NCBI RefSeq assembly: GCF_009184545.1
Contig: NZ_QJOW01000001.1
Span: forward strand, 620,001 to 684,000
Direction: 5' to 3'
From: Halosegnis rubeus
GTDB lineage: Archaea; Halobacteriota; Halobacteria; Halobacteriales; Haloarculaceae
Length of the DNA stretch: 64,000 nucleotides
How positions within the stretch are numbered: position 1 is the stretch's first letter; the number at the start of each line of letters is the position of its first letter. Below the pieces are notes generated by a model. That model was given only the letters and a program-made list of their open reading frames with translations, ran no database searches and was not told the DNA's origin. Shown piece after piece: positions 41,957 to 50,173 of this stretch. The position numbers were made by a program, and so were the translations under genes.

Positions 41957-42913
41957 ATGAGTGCGATACGAACGACGGGGTTGAGTAAGCGCTACGGCGA
42001 GACCGTGGCCGTCGACGACCTCTCCGTCACCGTGGAATCGGGGGAGGTGTTCGGCATGCTGGGACCGAACGGTGCCGGCAAGTCGACGCTCATCGGCATG
42101 TTGTGCACCCTTTCGACGCCGACCGACGGGGAGGCGACCGTGAACGGCTACGACATTCGAAGCGAGCGCGACGCGGTCCGTGACAGCATCGGCGTCGTGT
42201 TCCAGGAGCCGGCGTTGGACGAGGAGCTAACCGCGGCGGAGAATCTGGCATTTCACGCCCGGATGTACGGGCTTTCCCGGGAAGAGCGCCGCGAGCGCAT
42301 CGGTGACCTGCTCGATCTCGTCGAACTCGCCGACGTGGCTGACGACCCCGTCGGGGAGTACTCAGGCGGGATGAAACGCCGCCTCGAAATCGCCCGCGGG
42401 CTGATTCACGAGCCGGAGGTGCTGTTCTTAGACGAACCGACGCTCGGGCTCGATGCACAGACCAGACGCGCGACGTGGCGCTACATCGAGCGCATGAACG
42501 ACGAGCGCGGCGTCACCGTTGTCTTGACGACCCACTACATGGAGGAGGCCGACCACCTCTGTGACCGGGTCGCCATCGTCGACGACGGAAACGTCATCGC
42601 ACTCGACACCCCGACGACGCTGAAGGCTCAGCAGGGAGGTGACATGCTCGAACTCGGGCTGGAGGGCGACGTGGTGACACTCACAGCCCGACTCGAGGAC
42701 ACGCCGTGGGTCGAATCCGTCACCGCCACGGACGCGGGCGTACAGGTCGCGCTCGCGGGCGACCGGACGCGCGTCCCGGACGTGGTGCGGTTGGCAGACG
42801 AGACCGGGGTCACCATCACGGCGGTCGAGGTCCACCGGCCGAGCCTGGAAACCGTCTTCCTCGCATTGACCGGGAACACGATTGCCGAGGCCGCAGCAGA
42901 GGGAAAACAGTGA
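41957..42913 (+). CDS. ABC transporter ATP-binding protein (DrrA-like)
   Basis: A 318-residue ATPase with Walker A GPNGAGKST (about 38-46), Q-loop in VVFQEPALDEELTAAEN, signature YSGGMKRRLEIARG, Walker B VLFLDEPTLGLD, and the H-loop in VVLTTHYMEEADHLCDR. The C-terminal ~90 residues match the daunorubicin-resistance-type ATPases (DUF4162-like). It pairs with the following permease to export a drug, lipid or similar hydrophobic substrate. The stop overlaps the permease GTG by 4 bases. Confidence 0.93.
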   Translation: MSAIRTTGLSKRYGETVAVDDLSVTVESGEVFGMLGPNGAGKSTLIGMLCTLSTPTDGEATVNGYDIRSERDAVRDSIGVVFQEPALDEELTAAENLAFHARMYGLSREERRERIGDLLDLVELADVADDPVGEYSGGMKRRLEIARGLIHEPEVLFLDEPTLGLDAQTRRATWRYIERMNDERGVTVVLTTHYMEEADHLCDRVAIVDDGNVIALDTPTTLKAQQGGDMLELGLEGDVVTLTARLEDTPWVESVTATDAGVQVALAGDRTRVPDVVRLADETGVTITAVEVHRPSLETVFLALTGNTIAEAAAEGKQ

Positions 42914-43680
42914 GTCTCCTCGACCCACAGGCCGTGTACGCGCTATGGCTGCGCGACGTGAAGCGGTTCGTCCGAACGCCCTCGCAGGTAGCCGGGACAC
43001 TCGTCTTCCCGCTGATGTTTCTGGTCTTCCTCGGGACGGGGTTCAGCGACGCGGCCCTCCCGGGGATTCCGGCGGGCGTCGAGTATATCCAGTATCTCGT
43101 CCCCGGCATCGTCGGATTCACCATGCTGTTTGGTGCCTCCTTTGCCGGACTCGCCATCCTCGGCGCACAGGACACGGGCTTCCTGAAGGAGATTCTGGTC
43201 GCGCCGGTGAGCCGTACCTCCATCGTCCTCGGCTGGATCGCCGGCGGCGCGACGACGGCGCTGATTCAGGGGTCGCTCGTCTTCCTCATCGCGATTCCGC
43301 TCGGCTTCCGGGTGGCGAACCCGCTGTTATTGCCCGTCGTCGCCGTCGTCCTGCTGTTGCTCGCGGTGACGTTCGTCGGCTTCGGCGTCGCGCTCGCCTC
43401 GCAGTTTTCCGACACGCAGGGATTCGGACTGCTCATCCAGTTCATCGTCTTCCCGATTTTCTTCCTCTCGGGGGCGCTGTTTCCGCTGAGCGAACTGCCC
43501 GCCGTGGCGCAGTATCTCGGCCGCGTGAACCCCCTCACCTACGGCGTCGACGCGCTCCGTGGTGCACTCGTCGGAGCCTCGACGTATCCGCTCGCCCTTG
43601 ATGTACTCGCGCTCGGTGTGTCGGCCGCCGTGATGGTCGCCGTCGGCGCGTGGCTGTTCGGTCGCGTCGAGTCCGTCTGA
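42910..43680 (+). CDS. ABC-2 type permease
   Basis: A 256-residue permease with about six membrane helices. The ABC-2 signature is in the order LWLRDVKRFVRTPSQVAGTLVFPLMFLVFLGTGF, LFGASFAGLAILGAQDTGFLKEILVAPVSRTSIVLGW, and FPIFFLSGALFPLSELPAVAQYLGRVNPLTYGVDALRGALVG. Start is a GTG at 42910 overlapping the stop of the ATPase gene (GTGA), which ties translation of the two. Confidence 0.93.
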   Translation: MSLLDPQAVYALWLRDVKRFVRTPSQVAGTLVFPLMFLVFLGTGFSDAALPGIPAGVEYIQYLVPGIVGFTMLFGASFAGLAILGAQDTGFLKEILVAPVSRTSIVLGWIAGGATTALIQGSLVFLIAIPLGFRVANPLLLPVVAVVLLLLAVTFVGFGVALASQFSDTQGFGLLIQFIVFPIFFLSGALFPLSELPAVAQYLGRVNPLTYGVDALRGALVGASTYPLALDVLALGVSAAVMVAVGAWLFGRVESV

Positions 43681-43731
43681 ACGCCGTGGGCAGTCGAAGG
43701 GTAATTAACCGCTGTTGCCGTCCCCACGCGT

Positions 43732-44310
43732 ATGAGTACGGACTCCGACCCGACCGGCGCGGTCAACGAAGACGCCGCCCACGAGAACGCCGGCCAGGAC
43801 GTCATCGCGGTCGACGCCGACGACAACGAGGAGCGACTCGTCAACCGACTTGATGCCCACACCGGCGACGGGATTCGCCACCGCGCGTTCACCTGTCTCG
43901 TCTTCGACGGCGACGGCCACGTCCTGCTCGGCCAGCGCGCGCCGGGTAAGCGGCTCTGGGACACCCACTGGGACGGCACCGTCGCCTCCCACCCGGTCCA
44001 GGGCCAGACGCAGAAGGAAGCCACCCGACAGCGGCTCGAAGAGGAACTCGGGGTCACCCCCGACCAGTACGACGACCTCCGCGTGACGGACAGGTTCGAG
44101 TACAAGCGTTACTACCTCGAAGAGGGGCTCGAGTGGGAGGTGTGTGCGGTCCTCAAGTGTACGCTCGACGACCGGACCCTCGACCCCGACCCCGAAGAGA
44201 TTGCCGGCACGATGTGGGTCCCGTACGAGCGGCTCCACGAGCATCCGCGCTGGTACCGTCAGCTCCGACTGTGTCCGTGGTTCGAGATCGCGATGCGGCG
44301 CGACTTCTAA
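43732..44310 (+). CDS. idi: Isopentenyl-diphosphate delta-isomerase (type I)
   Basis: A 192-residue Nudix-fold isomerase interconverting IPP and DMAPP for the isoprenoid membrane lipids and carotenoids. An acidic N-terminal extension of ~40 residues precedes the fold. The active-site cysteine is in HRAFTCLVFDGD (about Cys-55) and the metal-binding HWDGTVASHPVQGQTQKEATRQRLEEELG follows, with a second catalytic Glu in EEGLEWEVCAVLKC. A TATA-like TAATTAA lies about 30 bases upstream. It overlaps the convergent hydrolase gene by 4 bases. Type II (Fni) is absent from the window. Confidence 0.94.
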   Translation: MSTDSDPTGAVNEDAAHENAGQDVIAVDADDNEERLVNRLDAHTGDGIRHRAFTCLVFDGDGHVLLGQRAPGKRLWDTHWDGTVASHPVQGQTQKEATRQRLEEELGVTPDQYDDLRVTDRFEYKRYYLEEGLEWEVCAVLKCTLDDRTLDPDPEEIAGTMWVPYERLHEHPRWYRQLRLCPWFEIAMRRDF

Positions 44311-45218
44311 CGCGACGCGAACGCGTCGAGAAACGCGGTCGGCTGTTCTGCGTGCGGGAGGAGGTCCGTCCCGTCGATACTCGTGAACGACGCCCCGGCA
44401 GTGTCAGCCATCGCCCGCCCGACCTCCGGTTCGGGCATCTCCGCCTCGCTTCCCCAGATGATGGTGACGGGCACGCCGACTGTCTCCAGTTCGACGCCGA
44501 GGTCGGCGTCGATGTCGAGGAAACCAGCGATAAACGACGCCGGTGCGAACCGCGCGTTCGGCTGGTGGGCCGTCTGCCAGTCGTACTCGACCCACTCGTC
44601 GGTGACGGCGTCGGCGTCCGAAAAGCCGTGGTCCGCGAGAAACCACCGGATGGACGGCTTCGAGGTGAGCAGATTGTACAGCCCCTCGCCCAGGACGGGT
44701 GAGCGAAACAGCGACCGCACGAACGGGTGTTCGCCGGGTATCGTCGTCGGAGTCGGACAGACGAGCACCAGCTCCGCGACCGAAACCTCACTCGCGGCGC
44801 GGGTTGCGTACGCGGCCGTGAGCGAGGAGCCGACCACGACCGGCTCGTCGCTCTGTTCCCGCAGGAAGTCCGTGACGAAGGCGGTGTACAGCGACCCCGA
44901 GTAGAGGAGCGGTGGGCGCTCGGAGCCACCGAACCCCGGGAGGTCGGGTGCGATGACGTGGTACTCCTCGGCGAGCGTCTCGGCGACGTGGACGAACTCG
45001 TGAGAGGAGCCGGCGGCGTTCAGCCCGTGCAACAGGACGAGGTCACGATTCTCCGGGTCGCCGAGTTCGGTGTAGGCGATGTCGAAGCCGCGCCAGCGGA
45101 ACGTGGTCTGTTCTTGGCCTAGCGGTGGTTCGAACTCGTCGGCACGCAGCGTTCGGTTCCCGAGCAGGAGTCCGCCGACAGCGCCGGCTGCGCCAAGCGC
45201 GAGCGTTCTGGGTCGCAT
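44307..45218 (-). CDS. Alpha/beta hydrolase
   Basis: A 303-residue alpha/beta hydrolase with an N-terminal hydrophobic stretch (TLALGAAGAVGGLLLGN, about 4-20) that may anchor it. The oxyanion strand is DLVLLHGLNAAGSS, the nucleophile elbow VVVGSSLTAAYA (Ser about 128), an acid in the VPVTIIWGSEAEMP region, and the catalytic His in TDLLPHAEQP. The HG..G-S triad pieces are complete. The substrate is unknown. Divergent from no close gene; 43 bases after the coiled-coil protein gene region. Confidence 0.88.
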   Translation of the reverse strand: MRPRTLALGAAGAVGGLLLGNRTLRADEFEPPLGQEQTTFRWRGFDIAYTELGDPENRDLVLLHGLNAAGSSHEFVHVAETLAEEYHVIAPDLPGFGGSERPPLLYSGSLYTAFVTDFLREQSDEPVVVGSSLTAAYATRAASEVSVAELVLVCPTPTTIPGEHPFVRSLFRSPVLGEGLYNLLTSKPSIRWFLADHGFSDADAVTDEWVEYDWQTAHQPNARFAPASFIAGFLDIDADLGVELETVGVPVTIIWGSEAEMPEPEVGRAMADTAGASFTSIDGTDLLPHAEQPTAFLDAFASR

Positions 45219-45261
45219 ACCCGCAGTTGGGGCGCGACGCCGAAAAGTACCGCTGTCTCCT

Positions 45262-45576
45262 CTACTCGCTGTTCGTCGTGTCGTCCGTCGACTCTCCGCT
45301 CGTCGTCTCGCTCTCGCTGTCGCCTTCGGCCTCTTCGATCGCTGCCGTCGCCGCGACCTGCTCCACGTCGATATCGTGTTCGTCGGCGATTGCCTCGATG
45401 AGCGCGCGCTGTTCGTCCACTTTGTGTTCGAGCCGGCCGACGCGCTGGTGGGTGTCGTCCACCCGTTCCTGTGTCTCGTCGACCTTCTCGCGCACCTCGT
45501 TCATCCGGGCGTAGAGCTTCTCGGCGAGGTCAGAGAGCTGTTGTATCTTCTTTGCCGCGTTTCCGAGTCCAACCAT
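45262..45576 (-). CDS. DUF5798-like coiled-coil protein
   Basis: A 104-residue protein with an extended helix of heptads from about 8 to 75 (GLGNAAKKIQQLSDLAEKLYARMNEVREKVDETQERVDDTHQRVGRLEHKVDEQRALIEAIA) and a Ser/Thr/Glu-rich disordered tail. I recall the haloarchaeal family DUF5798 of this shape. It probably forms a coiled-coil dimer; no motif gives a function. Confidence 0.8.
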   Translation of the reverse strand: MVGLGNAAKKIQQLSDLAEKLYARMNEVREKVDETQERVDDTHQRVGRLEHKVDEQRALIEAIADEHDIDVEQVAATAAIEEAEGDSESETTSGESTDDTTNSE

Positions 45577-45658
45577 ACCGTCACCTGTGTGGCGAGGGTG
45601 GTGACTGTTTCCCTTCGACTCTCGGCACGGTTAACTGTCGGCCGGTTCGAGTTCACGC

Positions 45659-46093
45659 ATGGTCTCTCTTCGCACGCCGCCCACGGTGGGTATCGGTGCC
45701 GCGCTGGTCGTGCTCGGACTGCTCGCCGCGCCGTATCTCCTCATCCCCGAGGCCTCGGCGGTCGGCACGTACTACAACGCTGGAGCGGTGACGCCCCTGG
45801 TCGCCGGGCTGTTCGCGCTCGTCACCGTCGTCGTCTTCGCCGCCGGGCGGGAGGGTCGCACCGACCCTCCGACCGCGGCCGGCGTCGCGATTGTCTTCGG
45901 CGGATTCGCCACGCTCGTCGCGCTCGTGTGGACCGTCACTATCCCCGATCCCGCCTCGCTCGTCGGCTCGCTCGGCAGTGTGCGTGGGGCCGGGGCGACC
46001 TTCCTCGAGTACCACCGCTATCTGGTGTTCTTAGCGACGACGGGTATCGCTGCGTGTGGCGGCTGGTTCGCGCGCGAGCTCGGACTGTTGTGA
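45659..46093 (+). CDS. DUF7548-like four-helix membrane protein
   Basis: A 144-residue membrane protein with four helices (VGIGAALVVLGLLAAPYLL; TPLVAGLFALVTVVVFAAG; AGVAIVFGGFATLVALVWTVTI; LEYHRYLVFLATTGIAACGGWFARELGLL). Between helices 1 and 2 is EASAVGTYYNAGAVTP. I recall this as a haloarchaeal DUF (7548), function unknown. Isolated from neighbours by the SRP RNA locus. Confidence 0.8.
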   Translation: MVSLRTPPTVGIGAALVVLGLLAAPYLLIPEASAVGTYYNAGAVTPLVAGLFALVTVVVFAAGREGRTDPPTAAGVAIVFGGFATLVALVWTVTIPDPASLVGSLGSVRGAGATFLEYHRYLVFLATTGIAACGGWFARELGLL

Positions 46094-46120
46094 CTCGGCG
46101 GTCGATGACGGAATGAATGG

Positions 46121-46430
46121 GTGGACCCCGGCGTTGCCTGGCCGTTCCAGCATGGGGAATCCCGGTTGCCTCCTCCACCCCGCGGCCCCACGGGCGACAG
46201 CTGTCTGCAGGCCCGCTGCTCACTTCCGTGCCTGACGGATTACCTGCGGTCAATCGCGCCGCATACCTCCCTGCAGAGGCTGGAACGCGAACCGCTGCCC
46301 TCGTGGGACGAGGTTTCTACGTTGGCTCCCGGGGCCCACACTGGGCGGGCCAGACGCGACCGGGCTTCGGTCCCTGCTGAAGACCATACTGCAGGTGGCG
46401 AGCGGGGCCTAACCGCCCGACCTAGTCCAC
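46121..46430 (-). ncRNA. ffs: SRP 7S RNA
   Basis: The minus strand carries the helix-8 core GTCAGGCACGGAAGTGAGCAGC split as GTCAGGCACGG and AAGTGAGCAGC (around 46215-46236), which matches the universal SRP54-binding asymmetric loop and GGAA tetraloop. The 5' end GTGGAC (46430-46425) can pair with the 3' end GTCCAC (46126-46121), giving the archaeal helix 1. Length ~310 nt fits archaeal 7S RNA. No protein frame here has coding character. It forms the targeting particle with SRP54 and SRP19. Confidence 0.93.
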
Positions 46431-46446
46431 TTGGAAGAAGTACAGT

Positions 46447-46460
46447 GGCCCATAAGGGCC
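46447..46460 (-). promoter_or_regulatory. SRP RNA promoter (TATA box inside a palindrome)
   Basis: On the minus strand GGCCC-TTAT-GGGCC is a perfect inverted repeat whose centre is the TATA-like CTTATG. Its centre is about 24 bases before the RNA's expected 5' end near 46430, the right distance for an archaeal promoter. CGAAAG just upstream is a candidate BRE. Confidence 0.6.
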
Positions 46461-46472
46461 TTTCGTTCACCG

Positions 46473-47399
46473 TCAGTCGTCGCTCTCGACCAACTGACGG
46501 GTCGCCAGCGCGTCGGCGGCCTTGCCGCGGCCCGACACCACGCGCTGTGGATACGGGATGGAGATGCCGGCGTCGTCGAACGCCTGTTTCACCTTTGTCA
46601 CGTACTCCCCGCGCGTGCGGACGAAGTCAGCACGCGACGGCTGAGAAATCCAGATGCGCGACTGGAGTCCGACGTACGAGTCGGCGAGTTCGGTGAGCCG
46701 GACGGACGGCTCCGGGTCGTCAAGAATCTCGGGGTGCTTTTCGGCCTCGTCGATGATAATCTCGGTTGCCTTGTCGATGTCGTCCTCGTAGTCGATACCG
46801 AAGACGAACTTGAGGCGGAGCTTGTCCTTCGCGACGGGGTTCTTGATGACGCCGTCGGTGAGCTGGCTGTTCGGCACGGTCAGCAGTTCGTTGTCGAACG
46901 TGCGGACGCGCGTGACGCGCAGCGAGATGTCCTCGACGATACCGCGGTTGTCGTCCCACTCGATCCAGTCGCCGATGCGGAACGGCTTGTCCGTGTAGAT
47001 GAACAGCCCGGCGACAAAGTTCGCGAGCACGTCCTGCATCGCGAACCCGATAGCGAGCGTCGCGGCCGCCGCGATGGTGGCGAGCGACTGGAGGAAGTTC
47101 CCGAAGCCGGCCAGCCCGAAGGCCACCGCGATAGCGATGAAGACGACCACGCCCCCGACGAGCTTCTTGATCGGTCGTTTCGCGTGGGCGTCGAGGTCGC
47201 GGCGGTCGAGCAGACGGTCGGTGAAGGGCCGCGCCAGCAGTCGTCCGAGCAGATACACCGCCACGAAGACGACGATGAAGATGACCACTGCACCCAGCGG
47301 GTTCGCGATAGACGCGGGAACGCCAAGTTCGGCGAGGAAATTTGCCACCGCAGCTGGAGCCTCAGTGGGGTCCGGCGTCGCCTGCTGGAGCGGGAACAT
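46473..47399 (-). CDS. Mechanosensitive channel, MscS family
   Basis: A 308-residue small-conductance channel. Three membrane helices are visible: NPLGAVVIFIVVFVAVYLLGRLLA, KKLVGGVVVFIAIAVAFGLAGFG and the pore helix ATIAAAATLAIGFAMQDVLANFVAGLFIYT with its alternating Ala/Gly pattern. The cytoplasmic beta domain follows (KPFRIGDWIEWDDNRGIVEDISLRVTRVRTFDNELLTVPNSQL), then the alpha/beta vestibule. It opens under membrane tension to release solutes. Ends 43 bases before the SRP RNA start. Its ATG overlaps the yhbY stop by one base. Confidence 0.94.
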   Translation of the reverse strand: MFPLQQATPDPTEAPAAVANFLAELGVPASIANPLGAVVIFIVVFVAVYLLGRLLARPFTDRLLDRRDLDAHAKRPIKKLVGGVVVFIAIAVAFGLAGFGNFLQSLATIAAAATLAIGFAMQDVLANFVAGLFIYTDKPFRIGDWIEWDDNRGIVEDISLRVTRVRTFDNELLTVPNSQLTDGVIKNPVAKDKLRLKFVFGIDYEDDIDKATEIIIDEAEKHPEILDDPEPSVRLTELADSYVGLQSRIWISQPSRADFVRTRGEYVTKVKQAFDDAGISIPYPQRVVSGRGKAADALATRQLVESDD

Positions 47400-47641
47400 C
47401 AGTGGAACACCCCGGTGTGTCCACGCGTCTCGACGAGTTCGGCGTCGACGGTCTCGGCCAACTCCTCGGCCAGTTCTTCCGTGGTCGTTCCGCCCCGTGC
47501 AGACCGGAGGAACTTCACCTTCACCAGCTCACGCTCCTGCAGCTGGGAGGTGAGTTCGTCGGCGACCGATTCGATGCCGCCTTTTCCGACGCGGACTGTC
47601 GTCTCGACGTCGTGTGCGCGCGCTTGCAGGTCCTTCGACAT
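47399..47641 (-). CDS. YhbY family RNA-binding protein
   Basis: An 80-residue CRM/YhbY-fold protein (SKDLQARAHDVETTVRVGKGGIESVADELTSQLQERELVKVKFLRSARGG...DAELVETRGHTGVFH) with the GxxG-like VGKGGI loop and the RGHTGVF end. Bacterial YhbY associates with pre-50S ribosomes. The gene is commonly next to rnp4 in haloarchaea, and that order is kept here with a 44-base gap. Co-transcribed with the MscS gene. Confidence 0.9.
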   Translation of the reverse strand: MSKDLQARAHDVETTVRVGKGGIESVADELTSQLQERELVKVKFLRSARGGTTTEELAEELAETVDAELVETRGHTGVFH

Positions 47642-47685
47642 ACCACGACTTCAAGGCCGGATGGTTTGAAACTTGCCGCCGGCGC

Positions 47686-47964
47686 TTACTGGTACGGATA
47701 GCGAGCGTGCGAGCCACAGTCACACCTAATCGTGACGTGGCCGTTACGCGTCCGGACGCGAGCGTTGCGCCCGGGTATCAGATACCGGTCGCAGTCGCCA
47801 CAGGAGAACCGCTTCAGTCGCGTCGGCAAGTCGAGTCGGTGACGCTCCGCCACGCGGCGAGCGCGGCGAACGTACGACCGGGCGCGCTCGTCGTTACCGT
47901 CGCGTGCGGCCGTGCGGGCGAGGTCACAGAGCCGGTCAATGCGGTCGGCCGCGAGCGTTGCCAT
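47686..47964 (-). CDS. rnp4: Ribonuclease P protein component 4
   Basis: A 92-residue Rpp21/Rpr2 homologue. An N-terminal two-helix part (ATLAADRIDRLCDLARTAARDGNDERARSYVRRARRVAERHRLDLP) precedes the zinc ribbon FSCGDCDRYLIPGRNARVRTRNGHVTIRCDCGSHARYPYQ, with four cysteines. With component 1 and the RNase P RNA it takes part in tRNA 5' maturation. I chose the ATG at 47964 because the upstream frame is unrelated. Confidence 0.92.
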   Translation of the reverse strand: MATLAADRIDRLCDLARTAARDGNDERARSYVRRARRVAERHRLDLPTRLKRFSCGDCDRYLIPGRNARVRTRNGHVTIRCDCGSHARYPYQ

Positions 47965-48044
47965 ATCCGGAGAATGGACGCCCGCGGCTTGTCGGTTCCG
48001 GTGTTCCGGCAGTTTCAAGCCGACGCCCGGGACAGTTCCGACAA

Positions 48045-49064
48045 ATGGCGATGCGCGTCAGCCACTACTTCGAGTGGGAGCGGGCCATCACCGGCGGGCA
48101 GGCCCAGTCGGTGGCAAACCAACGACAGATACTCGACGACCACGGCATCGCCTACACGACCACACCCGACGTGTCGGCTGATATCCTCCATCTCAACAAC
48201 ATGGGGCCGCGGTCGGTGTATTACGCGCGTCGGGCGCGACAGGCGGGCACGCCGGTCGTGGTCCACACCCACCAGACTGCCGCCGACTTCGAGGACAGCT
48301 TCGCCTTCTCGAACGTGCTGGCCAAGCCGATGGGTCCGTATCTGGAGTATGCCTACGGGTTGGCGGACGTGCTCGTCTGTCCCTCCGAGCACAATCGCGC
48401 GGTCGTCGACCGCTACACCGGCGTCCCGAAGCGCGTCATCTCCAACGGGTTCGACCCGAACAAACTCGACGGCTACGACGACCCCGACCTTCGCGCCGAG
48501 TATCTCGACCGATACGACCTCGACCCGCCGGTCGTCTTCAACGTCGCGCACGTCCTCGAACGGAAGGGACTGGAGACGTTCATCGAGACGGCTCGCGCGA
48601 TGCCCGACACCGACTTCGTCTGGTTCGGCTATCTGAATCCGACCGGTGGCTTCTTGGGGCAGTTCCTCCAGTCGAGCGAGTCCAAGCGGCTCGTCGAGAG
48701 TGCGCCGGACAACTGCATCTTCACCGGCTACGTGGACGACATCGCCGGCGCGTTCGCCGCGGGCGACATCTTCTACTTCCCGACCCACAACGAGAACGAG
48801 GGGATGGCGCTGTTGGAGGCGATGTCGACCGGCGTTCCGCCCGTCATCCGTGGCATCGACACTTACGACTGGCTCGACGACGGGGAGACGTGTCTGAAGG
48901 CCGACTCCGTCGCCGGCTTCGAGACCGCGCTCCGTGCCCTCATCGACGACCCAGAGGAGCGCGCTCGCATCGGGCAGAACGCCCGGACCGAAACCGAGCG
49001 GTTTACCCTCGACACTGTCGGTGACCAGCTCGTCGCACTGTACCGCGACCTCACCGACGCATGA
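48045..49064 (+). CDS. Glycosyltransferase family 4 (first of a pair)
   Basis: About 339 residues of GT-B fold. The N-terminal opening MRVSHYFEWERAITGGQAQSVANQRQILD contains the glycine-rich donor-side loop. The C-terminal half has VVFNVAHVLERKGLETFIE and the family E-x7-E element ENEGMALLEAM with the preceding TH. The start may be 48045 or the next in-frame ATG at 48051; homologues I recall begin MRVSHYF. The stop overlaps the ATG of the second glycosyltransferase (ATGA). The pair probably adds sugars to a glycolipid; donor and acceptor unknown. Confidence 0.88.
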   Translation: MAMRVSHYFEWERAITGGQAQSVANQRQILDDHGIAYTTTPDVSADILHLNNMGPRSVYYARRARQAGTPVVVHTHQTAADFEDSFAFSNVLAKPMGPYLEYAYGLADVLVCPSEHNRAVVDRYTGVPKRVISNGFDPNKLDGYDDPDLRAEYLDRYDLDPPVVFNVAHVLERKGLETFIETARAMPDTDFVWFGYLNPTGGFLGQFLQSSESKRLVESAPDNCIFTGYVDDIAGAFAAGDIFYFPTHNENEGMALLEAMSTGVPPVIRGIDTYDWLDDGETCLKADSVAGFETALRALIDDPEERARIGQNARTETERFTLDTVGDQLVALYRDLTDA

Positions 49065-50173
49065 CCGGCGACCTCCCGGCCGTCGCGGCCTTCACCGACA
49101 CGTACCTCCCGACGGTGAACGGGGCGACCTACACCATCGAGTCGTGGCGCGACCGCTGGGAGCGACGCGGGGGCCGAATGCACGTCATCTACCCAGCCAG
49201 CGACCACGAGCCGACGGCTCGCGAGCATCCCGTCGAGAGCCTCTCGTTCCCGTTTTACGAGGGTCTCTACGTCAGCACGCCGCGCGTTCCGCGTGGTCTC
49301 TACGACATCGACATCGTCCACGCGCACACGCCCTTCTCGCTCGGCATCGCGGGCTACCGGTACGCCCGCAGACACGACGTGCCCCTCGTCGCCTCCTACC
49401 ACACGCCGACGAGCGAGTACGTCGAGTATCTGCCCGCCGGCGTCCTCTCGGATTCACTCGCCTCGATCGCGTCGGGCTACGAGCGCCGGTATCTCGACCG
49501 CGCCGACGCCGTCACCGTCCCGTCGGAACCCACACGCGACCACCTCCGTGACCTCGATGTCGACACCCCGATCACGGTCGTCCCGAACGGTATCGACACC
49601 GAGCGGTTCCGCCCGGTCGGGGAGGACGAGCGAGCCGCGTTCCGCGCCCGCCACGGACTCCCGAGCGGGCCGCTCGTCGGCTACACGGGTCGCCACGGCT
49701 ACGAGAAGGAACTCGACGCGATTTTGGATATCGCCCCCGACATCGACGCGACGGTCGTCTTCGGCGGTGACGGGCCGGCCCGGGAATCGCTCGAAAGCCG
49801 TGCTCGCGATACCGGCGCCGACGTGCGCTTTCTCGGCTTCCTCGACCGCGACGAGCTTCCCGCGTTCTACGCGTCACTCGACGTGTTCGCCTTCCCGAGT
49901 CCCGTCGAGACCCAGGGGCTTGTCGCGCTGGAGGCGAACGCCTGTGGCACGCCGGTCGTCGGCGTCGACGCCGGTGCGCTCGCCGAAACGATCGTCGACG
50001 GCGAGACGGGGTATCACTTCCAACGCGGCGACACCAGCGGGTTCCGACAGGCGACGGAGCGTGCACTCGCTGCGAGCGAGACGCTCCGCGATACGTGTCT
50101 CGCACGTCGTGAGAACGTTGGCGTCGACGCGGCCGTCGATGCGTTGGCCGCCGTCTACGACTCTGTCCGGTAG
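49061..50173 (+). CDS. Glycosyltransferase family 4 (second of a pair)
   Basis: A 370-residue GT-B enzyme. The opening is AVAAFTDTYLPTVNGATYTIESWRDRW, with the PTVNG donor loop; then the linker PITVVPNGIDTERFRPVG; and the second domain has VGYTGRHGYEKELDAILDI, VVFGGDGPARESLE and the E-x7-E pair in PVETQGLVALEANACGTP. The pattern resembles the group making mono/diglucosyl or sulfoquinovosyl lipids. Activity not assignable from sequence alone. Co-translated with the first transferase. Confidence 0.92.
   Translation: MTGDLPAVAAFTDTYLPTVNGATYTIESWRDRWERRGGRMHVIYPASDHEPTAREHPVESLSFPFYEGLYVSTPRVPRGLYDIDIVHAHTPFSLGIAGYRYARRHDVPLVASYHTPTSEYVEYLPAGVLSDSLASIASGYERRYLDRADAVTVPSEPTRDHLRDLDVDTPITVVPNGIDTERFRPVGEDERAAFRARHGLPSGPLVGYTGRHGYEKELDAILDIAPDIDATVVFGGDGPARESLESRARDTGADVRFLGFLDRDELPAFYASLDVFAFPSPVETQGLVALEANACGTPVVGVDAGALAETIVDGETGYHFQRGDTSGFRQATERALAASETLRDTCLARRENVGVDAAVDALAAVYDSVR

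Noticed and set aside
46121-46696. Plus-strand frame across the SRP RNA
   Set aside because: The region is a structured RNA gene on the minus strand; the frame is Arg/Pro-rich and has no start context.
46431-47669. 412-codon plus-strand frame opposite MscS/yhbY
   Set aside because: Shadow; the MscS and YhbY proteins on the minus strand carry clear family motifs.
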